Source: Streptomyces sp. NBC_01445 (GTDB lineage: Bacteria > Actinomycetota > Actinomycetes > Streptomycetales > Streptomycetaceae). From it: a stretch of DNA of 64,000 nt. Below are positions 44,479 to 50,987 of the stretch, piece by piece (position 1 is the first letter of the stretch; every line of letters begins with the position of its first letter). Made by a program: the position numbers and the translations under genes. The notes beneath the pieces are model-generated. The model was not told where the DNA came from. It did not search any database and saw only the letters and a list, made by a program, of their open reading frames with translations. The stretch spans positions 4,154,001-4,218,000 of the forward strand of contig NZ_CP109485.1 in the NCBI RefSeq assembly GCF_035918235.1. Reading direction: 5' to 3'.

Positions 44479-44495
44479 CCTGATCGAGGATCAGG
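44479..44495 (-). promoter_or_regulatory. Small hairpin overlapping the leader-ORF stop codon
   Basis: A 7-bp stem cctgatc/gatcagg with loop of 3 overlaps the stop codon of the leader ORF (44491-44493) and ends 11 bases before the attenuator stem. A ribosome terminating here would cover it, so it is a candidate pause or antiterminator element. Confidence 0.45.
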
Positions 44496-44814
44496 CTGGA
44501 TCACTCCAGGGTTCGAGCCCACGGAAGGCCCACATCGTGTGGTGGTGCGTCGTCTGCTTCCGGGATCCGGCACCGGCCGCCGCAAAGGCATAGGCCTGGG
44601 CCTGTGCCGTTGCTACTGCTTCCGGTGCCTTGGTCGGTCGCTCATTGCTCTCGCGGACGGGAAGGTCGGCGAGAGACAGGAAGGACTCCGGACGGGCGGC
44701 GGGAATGCCGGACGCACCGGTGCCCAGGTTCGAGAAACCGAGCAGGCAGGAAGCGACGACCGAGCGATCGGTCATTTTGGCGGTGCTGATGAAGCTGGCG
44801 TTGATGCTGATCAC
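44491..44814 (-). CDS. Upstream ORF in the wblC leader
   Basis: A 107-codon frame starting at GTG 44814 (ISINASFISTAKMTDRSVVA follows) with a strong ribosome site, gaggaggcga, 8-9 bases upstream, and ending 23 bases before the terminator stem. whiB7/wblC leaders are known to carry translated upstream ORFs through which slowed ribosomes prevent termination. This one is longer than the usual leader peptides. The encoded peptide shows no known domain; I regard translation itself, not the product, as its likely function. Confidence 0.65.
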   Translation of the reverse strand: MISINASFISTAKMTDRSVVASCLLGFSNLGTGASGIPAARPESFLSLADLPVRESNERPTKAPEAVATAQAQAYAFAAAGAGSRKQTTHHHTMWAFRGLEPWSDPA

Positions 44815-44924
44815 TGGAATTCGCCTCCTCTCGGCGTCTCTGGGACCGGGGTGAACCGGTCCGACGGCTTTAGTACAGCACGGAACCAGGGCCTCGGAGA
44901 AGAGGCGCTGTTCCCGTGCTTAAG

Positions 44925-44966
44925 AACCTATGGGGATTGCTGGGGCATGCGCAAACTATTTTTTCG
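44925..44966 (-). promoter_or_regulatory. wblC promoter with WhiB7-type A+T element
   Basis: On the minus strand an A+T-rich stretch (TCGAAAAAATAGT, 44967-44955) abuts -35 TTGCGC (44954-44949), then 18 bases and -10 TAGGTT (44930-44925). An A+T-rich block immediately upstream of -35 is the WhiB7-dependent promoter signature, so the gene is probably autoregulated. Transcription should begin near 44917, 599 bases before the wblC start. Confidence 0.65.
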
Positions 44967-44977
44967 ACGAGTTTGCA

Positions 44978-47197
44978 TCAGTCGTCCTCGTCGACTCCTC
45001 CTACGCCCTCATCCGGGGCCCCACCTGCGCAGATGGTGAGCACGTCGGTGCCGAACCGGTTGAGCTTGCGCATGCCGACGCCGGGGATGCGGGCGAGTTG
45101 GGCCGCGTCTTCGGGCATGGCTTCGGCGATGGCGATGAGGGTCTTGTCGGTGAAGACGCAGAAGGCGGGCTGTCCGAGCTGTTGTGCCTGGTCGGCGCGC
45201 CAGTCGCGGAGTCGCTCGTAGAGGCCCTCGTCCATGTCGGAGGGGCAGTCCTCGCAGCGCATGAGTTTCATCTCGCCGGCGTCGGTGAGGGTGCGTCCGC
45301 AGACGTGGCAGCGGGCGACGGTTCGGGCGGTGCGGCGTCGGACGGGTCCGGTGGTGGTGCGGGGCGTCGAGGGTGTGCCGTGTTCGATGCCGCCTTGTCC
45401 GGTGCTGGTGTTGCGGGCCGCGGCTCCTGAGGTGCCTGGCCGGATGCCGTCGAGGAAGCGGCTGGGGCGGCGGTTGGGGCGGCCGCCGGGTGAGCGGGAG
45501 AGGGCCCAGGACAGGCTGAGGTGGTGGCGGGCCCGGGTGACGCCGACGTAGAGGAGGCGGCGTTCTTCCTCGATTTGTTCGTCGGTCTTGGCGTAGGTGA
45601 TCGGCATCATGCCTTCGGCGAGGCCGACGAGGAAGACGGCGTCCCATTCGAGGCCCTTGGCGGCGTGCAGGGAGGCGAGGGTGATGCCTTCGACGGTGGG
45701 TGCGTGTTGGGCGGCGGCGCGTTCGTCGAGTTCGGTGACGAGGTCGGTGAGGGTGGCGGTGGGTTTGGCGCGGGCGAAGTCTTCGGCGAGGCGTACGAGG
45801 GCGGCGAGGGATTCCCAGCGTTCGCGGACGGCTCCGGAGCCGTCCGGGGGTTGGCTGGTCCAGCCTTCGCCGGAGAGGACGGCTCGGACCTGGGAGGGCA
45901 GGTCGACGGCGTCGTCGAGGAGGGAGTCGTTGTTTCCGAAGCGGGCGGCGCTTCGGAGGGCGTGGCCTGCTTTGCGTACTTCCGCGCGCTCGAAGAAGCG
46001 TTCTGCGCCGCGTAGCTGGTAGGGGATGCCTGCGTCGGCGAGGGCTTGCTCGTAGATCTCGGACTGTCCGTTGGTGCGGAACAGGATGGCGATTTCGCCG
46101 GCGGAGACGCCGTTGTCGATGAGGGTGCGGATGCGGCGGGCGGTGCCTTCGGCTTCGGTGGGTTCGTCGGCGTAGTCGGTGTAGGCGGGTTCTGGTCCTC
46201 GGTCCCGTTGGGAGATGAGTTCGAGGCGGTGTTCGGCGGCTCGGCCTTTGGCGTGGGAGAGGAGGGTGTTGGCGAGGTGGACGACCTGGGGGGTGGAGCG
46301 GTAGTCGCGCACGAGTTTGACGACGGTGGCGCCGGGGTGACGGGTGCGGAAGTTGAGCAGGTGGTCGGGGGTGGCGCCGGTGAAGGAGTAGATGGTCTGG
46401 CTGGCGTCGCCGACGACGCAGAGGTTGTCGCGGTCGCCGAGCCAGAGGTCGAGGAGTCGCTGCTGGAGGGGGCTGACGTCTTGGTATTCGTCGACTACGA
46501 AGTGCTGGTACTGGGAGCGGACCTGTTCTGCGATGTCGTGGCGGTCCTGGAGGATGCCGACGGTGAGCAGGAGGACGTCCTCGAAGTCGATGAGGGTGCG
46601 GTCGCGCTTGAGCGTTTCGTAGGTGGCGTAGATCTGGGCGGTCTCTGCGTTGTTGCGGGGGGTGAGACGTCCGGCTTTGGCGGCTGCTGCGGCGTAGTCG
46701 GCGGGGACGGTCTGGGTGACTTTCGACCATTCGATTTCGGCCGTGACGTCGCGGAGTTCGCCGCGCTCGAGGCGGATGCGGCAGGCGGCGGCCGCGTCGG
46801 CGACGAGCTGGATCTTGCGGTCGACGATGCGGGGGAGTTCGCCGCCGACTGCTTTGGGCCAGAAGAACTGGAGCTGGCGCAGGGCGGCGGCGTGGAAGGT
46901 GCGGGCTTGGACTCCGCCGGCGCCGAGGTGGCGGAGTCGGCCGCGCATTTCGCCTGCTGCGCGGTTGGTGAAGGTGACGGCGAGGATGCTGTTGGGCTGG
47001 AGGATGCCCGAGCGGACTCCGTAGGCGATGCGGTGGGTGATGGCGCGGGTCTTGCCTGTGCCCGCGCCGGCGAGGACGCACACCGGTCCGTGCAGGGCGG
47101 TGGCGACGGCGCGCTGTTCGGGGTCGAGCCCGTCGAGCACCGCGTCGGCCGTGTCCGGAACCTGCGGGAAGAGGGTGGAGTGCGTTGCTGCTGTCAC
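44978..47197 (-). CDS. uvrD2: UvrD2-type DNA helicase
   Basis: A 739-residue superfamily-1A 3'-5' helicase for DNA repair. Motifs: Walker A LAGAGTGKTRAITHR (about residues 42-56), DEYQDVSPLQQ, GDASQTIYSFTGA, and late LLYVGVTRARHHL. The C-terminus has a tetracysteine zinc module (CHVCGRTL...CEDC) and an HRDC-like domain (FCVFTDKTLIAIAEAMPEDA), the hallmarks of actinobacterial UvrD2 as opposed to UvrD1. GTG 47197 is used; upstream codons are not coding-like. Its stop is 12 bases from the A+T element of the wblC promoter. Divergent from mrx1 with a DnaA-box-like site between. Confidence 0.93.
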   Translation of the reverse strand: MTAATHSTLFPQVPDTADAVLDGLDPEQRAVATALHGPVCVLAGAGTGKTRAITHRIAYGVRSGILQPNSILAVTFTNRAAGEMRGRLRHLGAGGVQARTFHAAALRQLQFFWPKAVGGELPRIVDRKIQLVADAAAACRIRLERGELRDVTAEIEWSKVTQTVPADYAAAAAKAGRLTPRNNAETAQIYATYETLKRDRTLIDFEDVLLLTVGILQDRHDIAEQVRSQYQHFVVDEYQDVSPLQQRLLDLWLGDRDNLCVVGDASQTIYSFTGATPDHLLNFRTRHPGATVVKLVRDYRSTPQVVHLANTLLSHAKGRAAEHRLELISQRDRGPEPAYTDYADEPTEAEGTARRIRTLIDNGVSAGEIAILFRTNGQSEIYEQALADAGIPYQLRGAERFFERAEVRKAGHALRSAARFGNNDSLLDDAVDLPSQVRAVLSGEGWTSQPPDGSGAVRERWESLAALVRLAEDFARAKPTATLTDLVTELDERAAAQHAPTVEGITLASLHAAKGLEWDAVFLVGLAEGMMPITYAKTDEQIEEERRLLYVGVTRARHHLSLSWALSRSPGGRPNRRPSRFLDGIRPGTSGAAARNTSTGQGGIEHGTPSTPRTTTGPVRRRTARTVARCHVCGRTLTDAGEMKLMRCEDCPSDMDEGLYERLRDWRADQAQQLGQPAFCVFTDKTLIAIAEAMPEDAAQLARIPGVGMRKLNRFGTDVLTICAGGAPDEGVGGVDEDD

Positions 47198-47237
47198 CCC
47201 GCCATGCTGCCAGGTCGGTGGGGGCGGGTGCGTCGCG

Positions 47238-47246
47238 TTGTCCACA
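47238..47246. promoter_or_regulatory. DnaA-box-like site TTGTCCACA
   Basis: A perfect match to the Streptomyces-preferred DnaA box lies in the uvrD2-mrx1 intergenic region, 41 bases upstream of the uvrD2 start. A second DnaA-like box, TTATCCACA on the minus strand, is at 40344-40352. Single boxes can regulate genes, but may also be chance. Confidence 0.35.
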
Positions 47247-47340
47247 GGGGGCGGGTGCAGTCGTATTAATGCGGCGCGTGTCACGTCTGCGGGTGTGGTG
47301 GACGTCATGCGTGGGCGGTGGTGGGTGCTCGGGCGGGGGC

Positions 47341-47367
47341 GGGAATGGTGGCCGGGTCACGTACGTT
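47341..47367 (+). promoter_or_regulatory. Sigma-R promoter of mrx1
   Basis: GGGAAT (47341-47346) is followed after exactly 18 bases by GTT (47365-47367), the same pattern and spacing as in the sigR promoter. It is 48 bases before the mycoredoxin start codon. Confidence 0.85.
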
Positions 47368-47414
47368 CGACTCATTGCGAAGAAGCATTCCGAGCCGTGA
47401 AGGAGCATGAGGAC

Positions 47415-47678
47415 ATGCCGGGGACTGTGACGATGTACAGCACGACGTGGTGCGGCTACTGCCGTCGGCTGAAGGGCCAGATGGACCGCGAGGGCATCGA
47501 GTACAACGAGGTCAACATCGAGCAGGACCCGGATTCTGCGGCGTTCGTCGAGAAGGCGAACGGCGGAAACCAGACGGTTCCGACCGTTCAGGTCGTTCCC
47601 GCCAATGGTGGGGTCGAGGTCATCATGACGAACCCGAGCCTTGCCCAGGTCAAGCAGGCGCTGGGCGACGCCGCCTGA
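47415..47678 (+). CDS. mrx1: Mycoredoxin-1-like glutaredoxin
   Basis: An 87-residue thioredoxin-fold protein with the redox motif CGYC (C13 and C16 in YSTTWCGYCRRLK) and the cis-Pro segment QTVPTV. Mycoredoxins reduce mycothiol mixed disulfides, the actinobacterial counterpart of glutaredoxin. ATG 47415 gives the usual very short N-terminus. A perfect sigma-R promoter precedes it, so it is part of the thiol-stress regulon encoded by sigR in this window. It ends at a classic terminator. Confidence 0.93.
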   Translation: MPGTVTMYSTTWCGYCRRLKGQMDREGIEYNEVNIEQDPDSAAFVEKANGGNQTVPTVQVVPANGGVEVIMTNPSLAQVKQALGDAA

Positions 47679-47698
47679 TCGCTCCGTCCGTACAGACT

Positions 47699-47720
47699 GG
47701 CCCCTGCTTCGGCGGGGGTC
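47699..47720 (+). terminator. Terminator after mrx1
   Basis: A 9-bp stem (two wobble pairs) closed by a TTCG tetraloop (47708-47711) and followed by ttctgtattt, 20 bases after the mrx1 stop. Confidence 0.8.
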
Positions 47721-47735
47721 TTCTGTATTTCGTGG

Positions 47736-48425
47736 TCACTTTCCCTTTGGCCTGTTCCGGTCGGCGTCCGTCTCCAGGGGGTAGCCGATCTTGGTCGCCT
47801 CTTTGGTGACGGTGGTCATGGATGCCTCGGGGTTCAAGCGGAGGGTCAAGGCCCGGTTCAAGGGTCGGTGGGCGTACACGTGGCGTACTACGTCGATGTC
47901 GACCGCGGTCTCGTAGTAGTCCTCGGCGAATGCTTGGAATGCGGCCGGGGTTGCGTCGGTGAGCAGGCGGAACATCCATCCGGAGCCGTCGGGGTCCGGG
48001 TGGTTGTCGGGGTATTCGATGTCGCCCGTGCGCCACTGTTCATCGTCGGTCTCGCGCCATAGGCATGCCGTCACCCTGGGCATGTCTTCGTCGGTGAAGG
48101 CCGGTTCGTCGACGTAGGCGCGGAACGGGGCGGGGACCGAGTCCACCACGCCTGGCCAGGGCAGATCGTCGACGTAGGGGCTCATTGGCGACTCGTGGTC
48201 GAAGGCCCGGATGTACGCGCCCGCGGGGGCGAAGACGATGTCGAGCTCGTCTCCGGAGCCGTTTCTCATCGAAGCGATCTGGTCCGTGTCCGACCAGGTG
48301 CGGCTGTACGAGTAGTACCGCTCGCCGTCCGGGTTCAGTACCGCTTCCAGCATCGCCATCGAGCGGCACAGGTCCCGCAGGGTTGGGATGTCGGGAAGGC
48401 CGCGAGCTACGTCGTGAACGGTCAT
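47736..48425 (-). CDS. Conserved hypothetical acidic protein
   Basis: A 229-residue soluble protein rich in Asp, Glu, Pro and aromatic residues (DEQWRTGDIEYPDNHPDPDG, HESPMSPYVDDLPWPGVVDS). It has no signal, membrane segment or catalytic motif that I recognise. The start is ATG 48425 (MTVHDVARGLPD), with ATG 48434 as an alternative. It lies between mrx1 (convergent) and nudC (same strand). This looks like a lineage-specific insertion in an otherwise mycobacterium-like gene order. Confidence 0.7.
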   Translation of the reverse strand: MTVHDVARGLPDIPTLRDLCRSMAMLEAVLNPDGERYYSYSRTWSDTDQIASMRNGSGDELDIVFAPAGAYIRAFDHESPMSPYVDDLPWPGVVDSVPAPFRAYVDEPAFTDEDMPRVTACLWRETDDEQWRTGDIEYPDNHPDPDGSGWMFRLLTDATPAAFQAFAEDYYETAVDIDVVRHVYAHRPLNRALTLRLNPEASMTTVTKEATKIGYPLETDADRNRPKGK

Positions 48426-48463
48426 GCGGCCCATCCAAGCGGATGCCCTGCCTGGTGCGGCCT

Positions 48464-48519
48464 GATCCGACCTGACCGGTTGGGTCCCGGGTCAGGTCGG
48501 ATCGGATCAGATCTGATCC
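48464..48519. repeat. GATC-rich inverted repeats after nudC
   Basis: A 14-bp perfect stem (gatccgacctgacc at 48464-48477 with its complement at 48490-48503) is immediately followed by the 16-base palindrome ggatcagatctgatcc (48504-48519). They sit 10 bases past the nudC stop on the minus strand and likely act as its terminator, and also lie upstream of the hypothetical gene. Confidence 0.6.
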
Positions 48520-48528
48520 AGGCTGGGC

Positions 48529-49479
48529 TTATACGGCGTCGCCGGGCTTGGGGAGGGGCTTGCCGTACCAGAGTTCGATGAGGCGGGCCGCGATCGAGAT
48601 CCCGTAGGGGGGCATGACCTCTCCGGACTCGAACGCGGCGCGCAGGTCTTCGCGGGAGAACCAGCGGGCCTCGTGGATCTCTTCGCCGTCGACGTTGATC
48701 TCGGACGAGGTGGCGCGGGCCATGAAGCCGAGCATGAGGCTGGAGGGGAACGGCCAGGGCTGGCTGGCGACGTACTCGACGTCTGGTCCGACGACGACTC
48801 CGGCTTCTTCGAAGACCTCGCGGCGCACGGACTGCTCGATGGACTCTCCGGGCTCGACGAAGCCGGCGAGGGTGGAGAAGCGGCCTTCGGGCCAGTGGAC
48901 CTGGCGGCCGAGGAGTGCGCGGTCCTCGTCGTCCGTGACGAGCATGATCACTGCGGGGTCGGTGCGGGGGTAGTGCTCGGCCCCGCAGGCCTGGCAGCGG
49001 CGGATGTGGCCCGCGGCGGCGATGACGGTGCGTTCGCCGCAGCGGGAGCAGAAGCGGTGCAGTCGCTGCCAGTTCTCGAGGGCGACGGCGTGCACCATGA
49101 GGCCGGCGTCCCGGGGGGACAGGAGGAGTCCGGCTTCGCGCAGGCCGGCGGCGCGCGCGGACTGGTCGATGCGGCCGGGGAGGGTGTCCTTCTGGAGGGC
49201 GAAGTAGCTGACGCCGTCGTCGTCGGTGCCCAGGAAGTAGCGGTGGGCTTCGGTGAGGGGCGCTTCGAAGGACGGGGTCATGACCAGTTCGGTGGCGCCG
49301 TCCGGCGTCTCGTCGATCAGCACCTGTCCACCGGAGACCACGAAGACGCGGGTGGTGGGGTGGCTCCAGGCTGCGGCGAGCCAGGCCTCGTCGAGGCGGT
49401 GGTGGGCGGCGCGGTCGATGCCGCTGGGCGCGGAGAGTGAGAGCGGACGGTCGGCTGTGCGGTCGGTCCAGGTGGTCAC
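48529..49479 (-). CDS. nudC: NAD(+) diphosphatase / NADH pyrophosphatase (RNA NAD-decapping type)
   Basis: A 316-residue NudC protein. It has a zinc ribbon with two Cys pairs (CSRCGERTV...CQACGAEHYP), the NUDIX box GFVEPGESIEQSVRREVFEE followed by AGVVVG, and the NADH-specific SQPWPFPSS downstream of it. NudC hydrolyses NAD(H) and can remove NAD caps from RNA. GTG 49479 is the start. In mycobacteria nudC also follows mrx1. Confidence 0.95.
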   Translation of the reverse strand: MTTWTDRTADRPLSLSAPSGIDRAAHHRLDEAWLAAAWSHPTTRVFVVSGGQVLIDETPDGATELVMTPSFEAPLTEAHRYFLGTDDDGVSYFALQKDTLPGRIDQSARAAGLREAGLLLSPRDAGLMVHAVALENWQRLHRFCSRCGERTVIAAAGHIRRCQACGAEHYPRTDPAVIMLVTDDEDRALLGRQVHWPEGRFSTLAGFVEPGESIEQSVRREVFEEAGVVVGPDVEYVASQPWPFPSSLMLGFMARATSSEINVDGEEIHEARWFSREDLRAAFESGEVMPPYGISIAARLIELWYGKPLPKPGDAV

Positions 49480-49564
49480 GGGTGCTTCCAACTCCCCCGG
49501 TGGAATGGGTGTTTCGGCGGGACGGTTCGGCTGGGCGGGTGCGGGGTGCGGCGGGCGGGGTGGC

Positions 49565-50977
49565 TCAGTGTGCATCGCGCCAGTTCTCCGCGAGGTCGCC
49601 CCACAGGTGGGCGGCTGTTTCGACGCCCTTTTTGAGGAGGTCGAGTTCGACTTTCTCGTTGGGGGCGTGCCAGCCGTCGGAGGGGACGGAGATGCCGAGG
49701 AAGAGGACGGGTGCGTCGAGGACGTCCTGGAGGTCGGCGGCGGGGCCGGAGCCTCCTTCGCGCGTGAAGCGGATCTTCTGGTCGAAGGCGAGGTTCATGG
49801 CGCGGACGACGGACTGGAGTGCGGGGTGGTCGAGGGGGGTGAGGCAGGGGCGGGTGGCGGCGCCGAAGGTGACGGTGTGGCGGATTCCGGCGGGGAGCTG
49901 CCCGGCGACCCAGTCGGTGATGGCCTTTTCGACGTGGTCGGGGTCCTGTCCGGCGACGAGGCGGAAGGACAGCTTCAGCATGGCTGAGGAGGGGACGATG
50001 GTTTTGCCGCCGGGGCCTTGGTAGCCGCCGCCGATGCCGTTGACCTCGGCGGTGGGGCGGGCCCAGATCCGTTCGAGGGTGGTGTGGCCGGCTTCGCCGT
50101 GGGTGGCGTGCGACTTGGCGGTGCTCAGCCATTGGGCTTCGTCGAAGGGGAGCTCGGCGAAGAGTTCCCGTTCGCGGTCGGTGAGGGGGGTGATGCCGTC
50201 GTAGAAGCCGGGGACGGCCACGCGCGCGTGGCCGTCGTGGAGGGCCGCGACGAGGCGGGCGGCGGCGGTGGCGGGGTTGGGTACGGCGCCGCCGAAGGAT
50301 CCGGAGTGGATGTCCTGGTCGGGGCCGTGGAGTTCGATCTCGCAGTCGGCGAGGCCGCGCATTCCGGTGCAGACGGTGGGGGTGTCCTCGGACCACATGC
50401 CGGTGTCGGAGACGATCACGGCGTCTGCGGTGAGGCGGTCCCTGTGCTGCTCGACGAGGGCGCGGAAGTGGGGGGACCCGGATTCCTCTTCGCCCTCCAC
50501 GAGGAGCTTGAGGTGGACGGCGGGGGTGGTGCGGCCGGTGGCGGCGAGGTGGGCGCGGACGCCGAGTGTGTGAAAGAACACCTGTCCCTTGTCGTCGGCT
50601 GCTCCGCGCGCGTGGAGGCGGTTTCCGATGACGACGGGTTCGAAGGGGTCTGTGTTCCAGCCGTCCTCGCGGGCCGCGGGCTGGACGTCGTGGTGCCCGT
50701 AGACGAGGACGGTGGGGGCGTGCGGGTCGTCGCAGGGCCAGTCGGCGAAGACGGCGGGCGCGCCGGGTGTCTCCCAGACCTCGGTGGTCGGGAATCCGGT
50801 CTCCCGGAGTTTCGCGGCGAGCCAGTCGGCGCTGCGGCGTACGTCGGGTGCGTGGTCGGGCTGGGCCGACACGGACGGGATACGGAGCCACTCGGCGAGG
50901 TCCTGGAGGAACGCGTCGTGGTGGGTATCGATGTACGCACGGACGGCGCTGACGGCGTTGTCAACGGGCTTGCTCAT
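49565..50977 (-). CDS. M20-family dipeptidase
   Basis: A 470-residue zinc dipeptidase. Metal-site motifs: VLVYGHHDVQPA (His-Asp), ARGAADDKG (bridging Asp), VEGEEESGSPH (catalytic Glu), VSDTGMW and a late SDGWHAPNE (His). The dimerisation domain lies between (about residues 200-315). The family cleaves dipeptides or related amino-acyl compounds; substrate unknown. ATG 50977 is 10 bases from the AdnB-type stop at 50988. The position corresponds to Rv3200c (an ion channel) in mycobacteria, so gene content differs here. Confidence 0.93.
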   Translation of the reverse strand: MSKPVDNAVSAVRAYIDTHHDAFLQDLAEWLRIPSVSAQPDHAPDVRRSADWLAAKLRETGFPTTEVWETPGAPAVFADWPCDDPHAPTVLVYGHHDVQPAAREDGWNTDPFEPVVIGNRLHARGAADDKGQVFFHTLGVRAHLAATGRTTPAVHLKLLVEGEEESGSPHFRALVEQHRDRLTADAVIVSDTGMWSEDTPTVCTGMRGLADCEIELHGPDQDIHSGSFGGAVPNPATAAARLVAALHDGHARVAVPGFYDGITPLTDRERELFAELPFDEAQWLSTAKSHATHGEAGHTTLERIWARPTAEVNGIGGGYQGPGGKTIVPSSAMLKLSFRLVAGQDPDHVEKAITDWVAGQLPAGIRHTVTFGAATRPCLTPLDHPALQSVVRAMNLAFDQKIRFTREGGSGPAADLQDVLDAPVLFLGISVPSDGWHAPNEKVELDLLKKGVETAAHLWGDLAENWRDAH

Positions 50978-50987
50978 GGTCCCGAGC

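Noticed and set aside
47736..48425. Assigning a toxin or immunity function to the acidic hypothetical protein
   Set aside because: No motif, partner or context supports it; acidity alone is not evidence.
49502..49527. GGAAT-N18-GTT on the plus strand, a perfect sigma-R pattern
   Set aside because: It lies between nudC and the dipeptidase gene, both on the minus strand, with no plus-strand gene downstream. It could only make antisense RNA, so I treat it as a chance match.
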